64,000 nt of DNA from Vibrio genomosp. F10 str. ZF-129 (lineage in GTDB: Bacteria; Pseudomonadota; Gammaproteobacteria; Enterobacterales; Vibrionaceae), in assembly GCF_000287055.2 (NCBI RefSeq), contig NZ_AJYQ02000111.1, positions 1 through 64,000 of the forward strand, in the 5' to 3' direction. Positions within the stretch are counted from its first letter, which is position 1. Each line of letters begins with the position of its first letter. A program made the translations under genes and the position numbers. This document shows, one piece after another, positions 36,962 to 46,449 of this stretch. Below the pieces are notes generated by a model, which was given only the letters and a program-made list of their open reading frames with translations, had not been told where the DNA came from and did not search any database.

Positions 36962-37581
36962 TGTAATTCCCTAAAAAATAGAGGATTTGCGCTCTTTCAA
37001 CACGGTTGATAAACACTCGGTTGATAAAAAAGAGGCAAAGCAATACCTTCCGAAAACATCCATACGTTCGGGATTAAGATCGTGACCATTTAGAATGGTC
37101 CGTTAGGAGTTCTGGAATTCAGGGTTCAGTAATGCTACTGACGTGAAGTACAGGGCACTTAGGAAGTACGAAGCTGATTAGGCTGTATAAATTAAAGGTT
37201 TTCACTGTTGGGTTTCTCTCTCATCTGTTGCCAATGCAACAAAAATATCCCGTCTATCAACAAGGGCTTGCTGATACCTACCCTACGCAACGAGACAATC
37301 AGCCGAATGTACGTTACGAGTATCCCCCAGAGTAATGCATTAATAAGTGCTCCGAGATTGCGCGGAAAAGTATCACAAACTCAAAGAGGCTGGCAACTAT
37401 TTTTACTAACCAATTTGTAAATAAAACCAAGCTCCTTCACTCACTTTCTGCTTGCTTATATTCCCTCCATTTAGTGTTGTTATACCCATAAATCTTTCTA
37501 TCCTGCGGGATAAAAAGACAAGCTGGTGCTATTTTTCTAATCTCGCCCTTTAATGTTTGTTCAACCACGTGCGATGCGAAA
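36962..37581. other. Long leader/intergenic region upstream of dat-ddc
   Basis: About 620 bp without a convincing gene. On the minus strand, ahead of dat-ddc, there are a hairpin GACCATT/AATGGTC (37084-37100), CCGAA/TTCGG (37050-37071), a weak AGGTA/TGCCT stem running into CTTTTTT (about 37025-37046), and a 30-codon ORF (36971-37063). GTTGCCAATGCAAC (about 37225) forms another small hairpin. Some of this may be a regulatory 5' leader. Confidence 0.4.
36971..37063 (-). CDS. Possible 30-codon leader ORF before dat-ddc
   Basis: ATG at 37063 opens a frame (MDVFGRYCFASFLSTECLST, then ten more residues) that stops with TAG at 36971, inside the ribosome-binding region of dat-ddc (TAGGGAATTACAATG). 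It has no clear Shine-Dalgarno and no recognisable product, so a regulatory uORF is only a suggestion. Confidence 0.22.
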   Translation of the reverse strand: MDVFGRYCFASFLSTECLSTVLKERKSSIF

Positions 37582-37612
37582 AAAAATGCTCCCTATTCTA
37601 AGGAGCATTTTT
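37582..37612 (-). terminator. Terminator after the mrp operon (bidirectional)
   Basis: AAAAATGCTCC pairs over 11 bases with GGAGCATTTTT across a 9-base loop. On the minus strand it ends in eight T. It lies 108 bp beyond mrpG. Confidence 0.85.
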
Positions 37613-37719
37613 AAAAGTTTGAGACTGAGAAAAGACAGACATTACCGTTTTCTAACTCAATCATTGCTTGACCTCATTTCATGATGACAAATCTCACCAA
37701 CAAGGCAAACTATACCAAC

Positions 37720-38103
37720 CTATTCAGACGCCTTTTTCTTTTCAGCACAGCGACTCGATAGCTGGTGAGTATCCATGTCGTACTGCTCTTTTATCGCATC
37801 TTTCACCGTCCCTTCCCACACTGGAACGCCGACAAAGTAACTGGTTCTAGCCAGTACATGAGCCGCAATAGGAGCAGTAAGAATAACAAAAAGCACAACC
37901 GCCATAGCACGCACGACCACCGCTGTATCACTCCAAAAAATGATCGAGAACGCGACCACAATTAAACCAATACCCAGGGCGCCAGCTTTCGTAGTTGCGT
38001 GCATGCGCGTTAAAAGATCAGGCATGCGATTAATACCGATACTGGCCAATAACATGAGACAAGCACCTGTTAGTACGAAAAAAGCTACGATCATATCAAT
38101 CAT
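37720..38103 (-). CDS. mrpG: Mrp Na+/H+ antiporter subunit G
   Basis: This 127-residue protein has three membrane helices and the MnhG/PhaG signature SIGINRMPDLLTRMHATTKA near residue 22. The C-terminal 40 residues are hydrophilic. MrpG is an essential small subunit of the seven-protein Mrp complex, which uses the proton gradient to expel Na+ (and sometimes K+). It is the last gene of the operon; its start overlaps the end of mrpF by 8 bases. Confidence 0.93.
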   Translation of the reverse strand: MIDMIVAFFVLTGACLMLLASIGINRMPDLLTRMHATTKAGALGIGLIVVAFSIIFWSDTAVVVRAMAVVLFVILTAPIAAHVLARTSYFVGVPVWEGTVKDAIKEQYDMDTHQLSSRCAEKKKASE

Positions 38104-38371
38104 CTTCTCTAATTCCTCTTTGTTCTAAGTATCGAGAAAAACCGACCGCCGCTAAGAACGACGTCAGTGCCAATACGATCGCGACATCAATGAACTTTGG
38201 CTCACTATGAGCAATGCTATAGAGAACAACCAGCCCTACAGTGATGGACGCCATCAATTCAAGTGCGACAACTCGATCTGGTAAAGACGGCCCTTTCAAT
38301 AACCTGACCGAGGAAAGTAGCAACGCCAAGGTCATAATAATGAAGCAAATGTTATAAACAGTATCTAGCAT
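38096..38371 (-). CDS. mrpF: Mrp Na+/H+ antiporter subunit F
   Basis: A 91-residue, three-helix protein of the MnhF/PhaF family, recognised by LLKGPSLPDRVVALELMAS near residue 24 and the conserved Asp in FIDVAIVLALTSFLAAVGFS. It is thought to help form the Na+ path together with MrpG and MrpE. It starts 4 bp after mrpE and overlaps mrpG. Confidence 0.93.
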   Translation of the reverse strand: MLDTVYNICFIIMTLALLLSSVRLLKGPSLPDRVVALELMASITVGLVVLYSIAHSEPKFIDVAIVLALTSFLAAVGFSRYLEQRGIREDD

Positions 38372-38375
38372 AATT

Positions 38376-38849
38376 TTAACCTAATAAATCAATAACCATG
38401 GCTTCAAGGCGCTTAAGCTCAGCGATATGAAGTTTCTCATCTTCGAAATACATCAGATGAACATAAAGCACCTTTTTATCCGTTGATACATCCAATGCCA
38501 GCGATCCAGGTGTTACCGTAATCAAAGTAGAGAAGATCGTAATACCACCCTCAGTGTCGATATCCAATGGCACTGCAATAACCGCTGGTTTCATTAAATG
38601 CGTCGGAGTGACGACATCGTAGGCCACTCTCGCATTCGCTTTAATTAAATCCCAAATAAAGAACAGAATAAAATTAAGCATCTTTGGCAGCTTACCAAAA
38701 TAGACTTTAAATGGTTCATGGTCTCGCAATACATAAGCCAAAACGACATAGCTCAGCAGCATGCCTGCAAAAAAGTTAGATATGGTATAAGTACCTGATA
38801 GCACTAGCCAAGCCAATGCTAGCAGCATATTCCATCCAAATGCCTTCAT
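38376..38849 (-). CDS. mrpE: Mrp Na+/H+ antiporter subunit E
   Basis: A 157-residue MnhE/PhaE protein with two or three N-terminal helices and a soluble C-terminal domain. LLALAWLVLSGTYTISNFFA at the start and the block STLITVTPGSLALDVSTDKK near residue 107 are diagnostic. Its start codon overlaps the mrpD stop (ATGA), implying translational coupling. Confidence 0.93.
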   Translation of the reverse strand: MKAFGWNMLLALAWLVLSGTYTISNFFAGMLLSYVVLAYVLRDHEPFKVYFGKLPKMLNFILFFIWDLIKANARVAYDVVTPTHLMKPAVIAVPLDIDTEGGITIFSTLITVTPGSLALDVSTDKKVLYVHLMYFEDEKLHIAELKRLEAMVIDLLG

Positions 38850-40342
38850 GATTGACCTCCCAATACAGCGTCAATGTATTGCTGCGGGTCGAGTATTTGT
38901 TCCGCCGTCATAGAAGCTAGATTTACAAACCATTCCGCATTGATACCAATAGTAATGGTAATGACCGCCATCACGATGATTGGCAAGTAAAGACACAAAC
39001 GTTCAGAATCAGACATCGCCGGTCTGATCTCAGCATCGTCTGGTAATTTCTTCCAAAACGCTTCAGACCAAATCTTAATCATTGAATACATGGTAAGTAA
39101 GCCAACCGCTAAGGAAGCGATAACACCGATCCACTCTTTAGCTTCAATACCCGCTTGTATAACGACGAACTTGGCAAAGAAACCCGATAGTGGAGGAATC
39201 CCAGCCAGTGACATAGCAGGAACCGCAAACAGTACGGCTAAGAAAGGCGCTGACTTATAAAGTCCACCCAACCTCTCCAATCGGTAGCTACCGTGCATTC
39301 GATACATCACACCACTGATTAGGAATAGATTGGTTTTGACTATAATGTGATGGAACAAGTAAAACACGCCTCCTAAAATCGCCAATGGCGTAAAGAGCGC
39401 GAGCCCTAAAATCATGTAACCAATTTGGCTCACAATATGAAACGAGAGAATTCTACGAACTTCAAACTGAGCGGCGGCGCCTAACACACCCGTGACCATG
39501 GTAAAGATACCCATCCACATCAATAAAGTGTGATGAGTAAAGTCCACATCACCCACGAAGATAACACTGAACACTCGGTATAAAGCGTAAACACCCACTT
39601 TGGTTAGCAAACCTGCAAAGACCGCAGAGATCGCAACAGGAGGCGTGTGATACGACGCTGGTAGCCAGAAAAACAACGGAAAAGCAGCGGCTTTAATACC
39701 AAAGGCGACCAAGAAGAGCAGCGATATGACCGTCACAACCTCAGGGTTGGCAGACATTGACAACTTTTGTCCCAAATCGGCCATATTCAACGTGCCCGCA
39801 TAGGCGTACAACAAGCCTACCGCACTTAGAAACAGCGCTGACGACAGTAGGTTAAGCGTTACATATTTCAGCGCACCCTCCATCTGGCTTCGTTCACCCC
39901 CTAAGATCAGCAAGCCAAACGATGCCACGAGCATTATCTCGAACCAAACGTACAGGTTGAATATATCTCCGGTCAGGAACGAGCCTATAACGCCCGCAAG
40001 CATTAGATGCAATAAAGGATAGAAACCAAACTTCTCGTGTTCTTTGGTCATGGTGGCCAATGCATAGATTGATATGCAAAAAGCCACAACCGAAGACACT
40101 GTTACCATGACGACTGCAAGTAAATCGGCCACTAAAGTGATACCAAACGGTGCTTCCCAGCCTCCTAGATTGGTGGCCTGAATACCACTCGTGTAAACCT
40201 TGTTAAATAACGTAATCGCAGCAACCAGCAGCGAAAAATTTGAGATTACACTGATCCAACGCTGTAGCGTTCGATGTTTCCACAGCAACATTGATAACGC
40301 TGCCGCAAACATTGGGATCAGTACTGGCATTAATATCATCAT
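38846..40342 (-). CDS. mrpD: Mrp Na+/H+ antiporter subunit D
   Basis: This 498-residue subunit belongs to the proton-translocating family of complex I antiporter-like proteins (NuoM/NuoN type), with about fourteen helices. [17 protein letters not shown] carries the conserved Glu of helix 5, [12 protein letters not shown] and [15 protein letters not shown] the key Lys of helix 7, and [11 protein letters not shown] the late signature. With MrpA it forms the proton-pumping core. It overlaps mrpC and mrpE by 4 bases each. Confidence 0.95.
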   Translation of the reverse strand: MMILMPVLIPMFAAALSMLLWKHRTLQRWISVISNFSLLVAAITLFNKVYTSGIQATNLGGWEAPFGITLVADLLAVVMVTVSSVVAFCISIYALATMTKEHEKFGFYPLLHLMLAGVIGSFLTGDIFNLYVWFEIMLVASFGLLILGGERSQMEGALKYVTLNLLSSALFLSAVGLLYAYAGTLNMADLGQKLSMSANPEVVTVISLLFLVAFGIKAAAFPLFFWLPASYHTPPVAISAVFAGLLTKVGVYALYRVFSVIFVGDVDFTHHTLLMWMGIFTMVTGVLGAAAQFEVRRILSFHIVSQIGYMILGLALFTPLAILGGVFYLFHHIIVKTNLFLISGVMYRMHGSYRLERLGGLYKSAPFLAVLFAVPAMSLAGIPPLSGFFAKFVVIQAGIEAKEWIGVIASLAVGLLTMYSMIKIWSEAFWKKLPDDAEIRPAMSDSERLCLYLPIIVMAVITITIGINAEWFVNLASMTAEQILDPQQYIDAVLGGQS

Positions 40343-40692
40343 AATTGTGAATCTGTACTCTTCATTTCGTTCATGTCGTCTGCGCCTATGACTTTATAAG
40401 CGCGCTTTATCAGTACAACAGCAAATGCCAACACACCAAAACTGATCACGATAGCCGTTAGAATAAGCGCTTGAGGCAATGGATCGGCTATCGGCCCTGA
40501 TGGTATTTTCATTCCTTCTTCAATAAGAGGAGGCGCACCACGAATTAAGCCTCCGCCAGTGAAGATCAACAAATTGGTCGCATTAGACAAAATCATCAGT
40601 CCAATCACAAGCTTAACCACACTACGTCGAAGCATCATATAGAGTGCTGCGGCGTAAAGAGCACCAATGACAATAGCAAATAGAGTTGTCAT
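40339..40692 (-). CDS. mrpC: Mrp Na+/H+ antiporter subunit C
   Basis: A 117-residue homologue of NuoK with three helices: [21 protein letters not shown] near residue 27 and [20 protein letters not shown] near 70 are conserved. It joins MrpA and MrpD in the membrane. It overlaps mrpD by 4 bases and directly abuts mrpB. Confidence 0.94.
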   Translation of the reverse strand: MTTLFAIVIGALYAAALYMMLRRSVVKLVIGLMILSNATNLLIFTGGGLIRGAPPLIEEGMKIPSGPIADPLPQALILTAIVISFGVLAFAVVLIKRAYKVIGADDMNEMKSTDSQL

Positions 40693-41127
40693 TTATTCCT
40701 CCAACTGTGCTAACGAGAAGAGCAACGTTGTAACCATGCCCGTAACGACAAGGTAAACGCCAACATCAAAAATCAAAGGTGTGCTTATTTTTAATTCCCC
40801 AATACCAGGGACATACACATCCCACCAAACAGCACTAAGGTAAGCACGGCCTGACATGAGAAAACCAGTAAACCCACTTAATAACGAAATCAGCAAGCCA
40901 CCACCCATCAAGTAGCTACTATCGATACCAATAAGTTTTCGGGTTTGAGTCGCGTCAAAAGCAAAAAAGTGAAGCGCAAATGCGGCTGAAGCGACCAAAC
41001 CAGCAATGAAACCACCGCCTGGCTCATTGTGCCCACGTAACAACAAAAACACAGAAAACAACAACAGCATTGGCAGTAAGAAACGCGCCACTACCTGAAG
41101 AATGAGAGAAGTACCCGTATTGTTCAT
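40693..41127 (-). CDS. mrpB: Mrp Na+/H+ antiporter subunit B
   Basis: A 144-residue MnhB protein with four helices, marked by [19 protein letters not shown] near residue 22 and a [12 protein letters not shown] helix near the end. It is encoded separately here, as in the seven-gene (group 1) Mrp operons; in group 2 operons B is fused to A. Its start overlaps the last base of mrpA. Confidence 0.94.
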   Translation of the reverse strand: MNNTGTSLILQVVARFLLPMLLLFSVFLLLRGHNEPGGGFIAGLVASAAFALHFFAFDATQTRKLIGIDSSYLMGGGLLISLLSGFTGFLMSGRAYLSAVWWDVYVPGIGELKISTPLIFDVGVYLVVTGMVTTLLFSLAQLEE

Positions 41128-43415
41128 TACTTTTCCTCCCGAGTTCGAAGCATGGCTGTAACCCCTATGGCTGCAAGGGAAAGTACGAATAGTTCACCTA
41201 ACGTATCAAGTGCACGGTAGTCGACTAGGATTACGTTGACGATATTTCGTCCTTTGGCAATCGTGTAGCTATTTTCAATAAGATAAGAACTGATACGATC
41301 AGGCATCGCAAAGTGCGTAACCGTCAACAGTAGAACGGCCATCATCACGCCAAAAGTAACCGCCACAAAACAGTCTCTCCAACGCACGTCACTGCTTGAT
41401 AGTTTTTGGAATTTAGGCAATCTGAACAGCACGAGAACAAGCATAATAACCGTCAATGTTTCTATCAGTACTTGAGTAATCGCTAGATCTGGAGCACTAA
41501 AGAAGACATAGATTAACGCCATCGAAAAGCCCAGAGCACCAATAGCGGCAACGGCGCCAAGTCGAAGAGGCGTCATGCACGCATAGGTAATCACCGCGAT
41601 AATGAGAATCGAGATGCCTACGTCTTTAAGCGTCACATCAGAGAAATCAATATCCCAATGGAATCCAACTTTAGTGAACATCGCATACGCGACTAGAGCA
41701 ATCGTCGTAATAAATATCGTTAGGATATAGTTTGCCATGTAGCCATTTTGCAGCTTCATGGTACTCCACTTAGCAAACGTCACTAAGTTATCCATAAATA
41801 TTTCGTAACCACGTTCAGGTCCGTACTCAAGCATAGGTTTCAATGTTGATGCTCGTGGGCCTAACGTGTCCCACTTCTTAAACAGCAAATAACCCAAACC
41901 AAGAGCGGCAACGCTGATCATCAGCGGTAGATTGATACCATGCCAAAGTGCTAAATCAACGGACTCAATCTGACCAAATGAGATCGCACTCACCGCAGAA
42001 GAGACTAACGGTGTCACGAGACTTGGCATTAACCCAAAAATCAGCCCTACTGTTGCCAGTACAGAAAAACCTAAACGCATACCCATCGGCGCTTCATGTA
42101 CCTCTTTCGGTGTTGCTTTCTTTTCACCCCAAAATGGTTTAATCACAAGCAACCCTGCGCAAACAACAATAAAGACAGAGGTTAACAACGTCATGAAGAT
42201 GAGAAGTACAGCCCAAGGGCTAGATAAAACGCCTTCTAGCATCAATTCTTTACCAATGAAGCCGAACAGTGGTGGAACGCCAGCCAGTGCCAAAGCGGCT
42301 AATGACATAAAGGCGGCCGTATATGGCATAGCCTTTCTAAGCCCGCCTAATTCACGTACGTCCTTTGTTCCCGCTTCATGATCAATCGTACCCGCGGCCA
42401 TAAAGAGCGCACCTTTATACAGCGCGTGACCTAACAGAAAGACTACCGCTGCAACCAATGAAGCTTCCGTACCGATACCAATGAGCATCGTTAACGTACC
42501 TAATGCCATTACGGTTGAGTACGCCAAAATACGTTTCAAATCGGTACTAGTGACAGCCAAAGTGGCTCCGAGTAACATTGTCGTCGCACCAAAGAATGTA
42601 AGCGCAACAGTCCATGCTTCATAACCTGCCATCGTAGGTTGCAATCGAGCCATCAAATAGACACCCGCTTTTACCATGGTGGCGGAGTGTAAGTAAGAAC
42701 TGACAGGCGTTGGGGCAGCCATCGCGTTAGGCAACCAAAAATGAAATGGGAATTGTGCTGACTTAGTAAATGCACCAAGTAGAACCAACACCATCATTGC
42801 AGGGAATAAGGGATGGGATTGAAGACTCGTGCCTTGAGCAAGAATCTCCCTGACTTCATAAGTACCGGCAATCAGGCCAAGCATAATAATGCCCGCCAGT
42901 AGCGCAAGACCACCACCAACGGTCACCATGAGTCCTTGAAGCGCTGATTTACGCGATGATTCTTTTTCATGGTAATAGCCAATCAGCATATACGAAGTAA
43001 TGCTGGTCAGTTCCCAGAAGACAAACATGGCCATCAGGTTGCTAGACAGCACAACGCCGAGCATCGCCGCCATAAATGCCATCAGATACATTAAGAGCTT
43101 ACGCTGATCGGCTTTATGAGCTAGGTAGCTGCCTGTATAAATAATGACGAAAAAGCCGATACCCGAAATCAGTAACGCAAACAGTAGGCTCAACCCATCT
43201 AGCCAAAAATTCAAACTGATACCTAATAGTGGTACCCATTCATAACTGATCAGCAGTCGACCTTCGCTTGTCACAGCCGGCATAAAAGTAAGAAAATAGA
43301 CAAACAAAGCCGCTGGCAACAGTGCGAGCAAGTGGCTGGTTTTCTCACCAAAACGCTTAAACAACCAAGGAACAAATGCCGCCAGGAAAAAACCTGACAG
43401 GACAGCAATAAGCAT
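41127..43415 (-). CDS. mrpA: Mrp Na+/H+ antiporter subunit A
   Basis: The largest subunit (762 residues, about 20 helices) is a NuoL-like antiporter module with an extra C-terminal MrpA/DUF4040-type part. Conserved features include [20 protein letters not shown] (helix-5 Glu), [18 protein letters not shown] (helix-7 Lys), [13 protein letters not shown], and the C-terminal [20 protein letters not shown]. It is the first gene of mrpABCDEFG, whose coding sequences overlap or abut throughout. The 487-bp region upstream contains a motif shared with nhaA. Confidence 0.95.
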   Translation of the reverse strand: MLIAVLSGFFLAAFVPWLFKRFGEKTSHLLALLPAALFVYFLTFMPAVTSEGRLLISYEWVPLLGISLNFWLDGLSLLFALLISGIGFFVIIYTGSYLAHKADQRKLLMYLMAFMAAMLGVVLSSNLMAMFVFWELTSITSYMLIGYYHEKESSRKSALQGLMVTVGGGLALLAGIIMLGLIAGTYEVREILAQGTSLQSHPLFPAMMVLVLLGAFTKSAQFPFHFWLPNAMAAPTPVSSYLHSATMVKAGVYLMARLQPTMAGYEAWTVALTFFGATTMLLGATLAVTSTDLKRILAYSTVMALGTLTMLIGIGTEASLVAAVVFLLGHALYKGALFMAAGTIDHEAGTKDVRELGGLRKAMPYTAAFMSLAALALAGVPPLFGFIGKELMLEGVLSSPWAVLLIFMTLLTSVFIVVCAGLLVIKPFWGEKKATPKEVHEAPMGMRLGFSVLATVGLIFGLMPSLVTPLVSSAVSAISFGQIESVDLALWHGINLPLMISVAALGLGYLLFKKWDTLGPRASTLKPMLEYGPERGYEIFMDNLVTFAKWSTMKLQNGYMANYILTIFITTIALVAYAMFTKVGFHWDIDFSDVTLKDVGISILIIAVITYACMTPLRLGAVAAIGALGFSMALIYVFFSAPDLAITQVLIETLTVIMLVLVLFRLPKFQKLSSSDVRWRDCFVAVTFGVMMAVLLLTVTHFAMPDRISSYLIENSYTIAKGRNIVNVILVDYRALDTLGELFVLSLAAIGVTAMLRTREEK

Positions 43416-43659
43416 TAAAAATAGCCTCCAAAAACTTCGACCATAGAATCAAGTAGCAAGACGCTAACTCAAAATAAATCCGATATTTGAATTAGTGTAT
43501 ACGAGTTAGGGCATGAGAAACCTTAAAAAAAGCATAATCACAACCAATCTATAACGCAATAATATTCAAAAACGAAATACAGAAAGTAACGTTATTATTG
43601 AACGAGGAGTTTATTTAAATAGCACTAGCTTGAATACTCGCTTGTTATGAACCAATAAC

Positions 43660-43672
43660 TCGGTATTTCCGT
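43660..43672. promoter_or_regulatory. Candidate LysR-type site upstream of mrpA
   Basis: TCGGTATTTCCGT matches 11 of 13 bases of TCGGAATTTCCGA upstream of nhaA. Both have TAA-like flanks on the left (ATAAC here, TTAAT there), and AAGCTAGT (minus strand) lies nearer the gene in each case. A common regulator such as NhaR is inferred. Confidence 0.45.
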
Positions 43673-43856
43673 AAAAAACTGACAAATACGACGAAAATAC
43701 CATCTAAATAGATTAGTAAATATTCAAAAGACAACGGACTGATTACTTATTGCTCAATGAATAAAAGGAAGAAATGACTTGTCAAATAACGTTGTAGATT
43801 AAACGATAATTTTCTGTATCTAAGTGTAACTGGGCGAGAGATTTGGATAGGAGAAG

Positions 43857-43894
43857 AGTTCGCAAAGGGACGTTAAAGTCTGCCTTTGCGAACT
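43857..43894 (-). terminator. Probable terminator after nhaA
   Basis: AGTTCGCAAAGG pairs perfectly (12 bp) with CCTTTGCGAACT across a 14-base loop, 9 bp past the nhaA stop. The minus-strand tail (CTTCTCC) has few T, so strength is uncertain. Confidence 0.65.
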
Positions 43895-43902
43895 ATTTTA
43901 AA

Positions 43903-45060
43903 TTAATTTGTCACGGCTTTTTGCTTTGGTAAAACAATACTTAAAATTGCATACCCCAATAGTGCAGAAGCTGTAGAGCCAAGTAGAACTCCTAGGCGAG
44001 CATATGTGTCCATGACTTCTTTCTCAAAGCCAAAAGCCAATGAAGATATAAATATCGACATTGTAAAGCCCACACCACACAAGATAGACACGGCAAAAAT
44101 ATGTCGCATCTGAATCCCGTCAGGAAGCTTTGCAATCCCCAATTTCAGCGACAGCCAACAGAAAGACATAATACCAATAGGCTTACCCACCAATAGGCCT
44201 AAAGCGATCCCTAAAGGAAGCATAGATGTTAAACCTTCTACCGAGATATTCTGTAAAGATACGCCTGCGTTAGCTAACGCAAACAAAGGTAAAATACCGA
44301 ATGCGACGTACGGGTGTAAGGCGTGTTCTAACGTTTTAAGTGGCGAGTCACTGGCTGTTTTCCCTTTTAATGGAATAGCGAACCCGACAACAACACCCGC
44401 TAACGTTGCATGCACTCCAGATTTTAGTACCGCGAACCAAAGCACGAAGCCGATAATTAGGTACAGAGGTAAAGACGTGACACGACGTGAGTTTAAGATA
44501 AACAAAACAGCAGTTGAAATAAAACCGACTGTCAACGCAGTTACCGACAAATCGTTGGTATAGAAAAGCGCAATAATAATAACAGCGCCCAAGTCATCGA
44601 TGATCGCTAACGCAAGTAAAAAGACTTTTAGGCTGATAGGAACACGATTACCCAGAAGGGCCATAATCCCAAGTGCGAATGCAATATCGGTGGCAGCAGG
44701 TATTGCCCAACCGGCGAGGGCTTCTGGATCTTGATAATTAAATAAAACGTAAACAAGTGCAGGCGCTAACATTCCACCTACTGCCGCGATTGCTGGGAAC
44801 ATCGCTGTTTCTTTTGACTTCAGCGCACCTTCAACCAGCTCACGTTTCACTTCAAGACCGATAATAAGAAAAAAGATAGCCATTAAGCCATCATTGATCC
44901 AATGAGATAGAGACATCCCCAACAAATAAGTATGTAAAAAACCCTGATAAAAGCCGTTGAGAGGCGAGTTAGCTATCATCATCGCAGTGATTGCGGCAAT
45001 GACCAGTAAAATACCACTAGATGACTCCATTTTTAAGAAGTCACGAATCATACTTGTCAT
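43903..45060 (-). CDS. nhaA: Na+/H+ antiporter NhaA
   Basis: NhaA exchanges two H+ for one Na+ or Li+ at alkaline pH. The 385 residues show the full set of features: [17 protein letters not shown] near residue 66, [17 protein letters not shown] near 130, and [16 protein letters not shown] with the two transport aspartates (Asp163/Asp164 in E. coli). FSVSILCG-type late helices are also present. It is a single-gene unit upstream of the mrp operon on the same strand but separated from it by a terminator and about 440 bp. A near-palindromic T-N11-A motif lies 107 bp before its start. Confidence 0.96.
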   Translation of the reverse strand: MTSMIRDFLKMESSSGILLVIAAITAMMIANSPLNGFYQGFLHTYLLGMSLSHWINDGLMAIFFLIIGLEVKRELVEGALKSKETAMFPAIAAVGGMLAPALVYVLFNYQDPEALAGWAIPAATDIAFALGIMALLGNRVPISLKVFLLALAIIDDLGAVIIIALFYTNDLSVTALTVGFISTAVLFILNSRRVTSLPLYLIIGFVLWFAVLKSGVHATLAGVVVGFAIPLKGKTASDSPLKTLEHALHPYVAFGILPLFALANAGVSLQNISVEGLTSMLPLGIALGLLVGKPIGIMSFCWLSLKLGIAKLPDGIQMRHIFAVSILCGVGFTMSIFISSLAFGFEKEVMDTYARLGVLLGSTASALLGYAILSIVLPKQKAVTN

Positions 45061-45160
45061 GTTGTTGTTGCCCTTAGAATTTTAAATAATTAAAAAATTA
45101 ACGAAATTAATGGTGACTAGCTTTTATCCTCAGCAAATATAATTTCGTTTCTTCTGATAT

Positions 45161-45185
45161 GTTAATTCGGAATTTCCGATATAAC
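45161..45185. promoter_or_regulatory. Candidate LysR-type operator upstream of nhaA
   Basis: The core TCGGAATTTCCGA (45167-45179) is nearly palindromic and fits T-N11-A; with its flanks (GTTAAT on the left, TATAAC on the right) the imperfect dyad extends over 25 bp. E. coli nhaA is activated by the LysR protein NhaR, so an NhaR site is a reasonable guess. Confidence 0.5.
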
Positions 45186-45248
45186 AATCAGAGGCACACT
45201 TAATCATTCAATTTATAACACAATGTTACACAAAAGAACTAGAATAAA

Positions 45249-45280
45249 AAAAACTCGCTAATCAAAAGATTAAGCGAGTC
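45249..45280 (-). terminator. Terminator after the AttH-like gene
   Basis: ACTCGCT (45253) and AGCGAGT (45273) plus AATC/GATT form a stem with one bulge around AAAA; on the minus strand eight T follow. Confidence 0.85.
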
Positions 45281-45318
45281 TAATCATCTAAAAAATGAGA
45301 TCTATACTACATTTGGTA

Positions 45319-46449
45319 TTAATAGCCCGTTAGTTGCATAAATCCTTTTGTTTCGTGAGAACCTGATGTTTCAACTGGCCCTTCCCAGTAAGGAATAACA
45401 AAAGGTAATAATAAATGGCGATTAACCGGTGTGAGTAATACATCGATGCCATGCTCAGCAATCACTATACTCCATTCAAGAGGTATTTTTTTTCCGTTCG
45501 ACAATACCGTCGTTTTTGAAGGGCTTAACGAGATACTCGTTTCATCAAGTAACGTTATTCTTCCACTATTGCTGATGATAGAACCATAGAGATACGGCAT
45601 TTGTTCATGATGACGATAACGACTTATGGTTAACGTCTCAGTCGGGGTTAAGTTAATGACAAACCAATCCCAACCTTCCTGATGCTTCGAAATCAGCTGA
45701 CTCCCCCACTCTTTGCTCATCCATGCACTGCCTTTCACTTTCAATGGCTCACCATTATCTAGGCTCAGTTCGCCAGATACAGACAAAAATGGCGCATTAA
45801 TGTTAAATGCCGCGATAGGAAGGAGATCATGTTTGGGCTGATACCCATTCTCGCCAAGTAGCGCAAAAGGGCCTGCTGTCAATGTTTGAAGGTTTATGCT
45901 GAAGTCATTAGTTGAAATATCTAATTCGCCAGGAAATGGCGTATAGCCCAATGACTGCCACCCCCAATTATCAATCCATATTTTAAATGGGTTCACATTC
46001 GTGCCCGACTGTCCGATTCCCCCACGAGCAATCCTCTGCTCTTTCCACACTTGCGTTTTATTAGAAATGACGGCATGAGAAATATAGATCTGCGGGTTTT
46101 GCCAGCCTTCAGTCTTTCTCTCATCCCGAGCTATTCGAAAGAAGCTCCACTGAATAGCATATTCAGTGCCTTGCTGGTCAACAACATTAGCAAAGTACTG
46201 CCACCATTCATGCTGATATTCCGGGTGGGATTTAAAGTCGTGAGGAAGAGTCACCGCTCTATCTGGTAGGACAGGTTCAAACACTTTTTTTTGCAGCATT
46301 TGGACAACAGCCTGATGCGAATGATCGTGTACCTTAGAGTCAGAGAGATCGTAATTCAAATAAAGTAAGATTGATACGAAAAGAATCACAGCAACAGAAG
46401 ATAACAAACGAATAAAGCTTAACTTACGGGTCTTGAGAGTATTTTTCAT
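45319..46449 (-). CDS. AttH/CrtC-like lipocalin-domain exported protein
   Basis: This 376-residue protein has an N-terminal signal anchor (LLSSVAVILFVSILLYLNYD) and then a double lipocalin-like domain of the CrtC-N/AttH type: YQHEWWQYFANV near residue 77, EGWDWFVINLTPTETL near 235, and the closing YWEGPVETSGSHETKGFMQL. Homologues include carotenoid hydratase CrtC and the AttH component linked to Agrobacterium attachment genes. Its ATG directly follows the stop of the ABC permease gene, so it works with that transporter, probably handling a hydrophobic substrate in the periplasm. The substrate is unknown. Confidence 0.82.
   Translation of the reverse strand: MKNTLKTRKLSFIRLLSSVAVILFVSILLYLNYDLSDSKVHDHSHQAVVQMLQKKVFEPVLPDRAVTLPHDFKSHPEYQHEWWQYFANVVDQQGTEYAIQWSFFRIARDERKTEGWQNPQIYISHAVISNKTQVWKEQRIARGGIGQSGTNVNPFKIWIDNWGWQSLGYTPFPGELDISTNDFSINLQTLTAGPFALLGENGYQPKHDLLPIAAFNINAPFLSVSGELSLDNGEPLKVKGSAWMSKEWGSQLISKHQEGWDWFVINLTPTETLTISRYRHHEQMPYLYGSIISNSGRITLLDETSISLSPSKTTVLSNGKKIPLEWSIVIAEHGIDVLLTPVNRHLLLPFVIPYWEGPVETSGSHETKGFMQLTGY

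Larger units (their letters stand above)
43416..43902. other. Region between mrpA and nhaA
   Basis: No gene is present. On the mrpA side, CTAACTC (43464) and GAGTTAG (43503) form an interrupted inverted repeat that would lie in the leader. Further up are the motif at 43660-43672 and AT-rich probable promoter sequence. The nhaA terminator occupies 43857-43894. Confidence 0.6.

Noticed and set aside
37208-37420. 70-codon open frame on the + strand upstream of dat-ddc
   Set aside because: No ribosome-binding site, composition unlike a protein, no recognisable motif; it lies in a region that looks like leader and promoter sequence.
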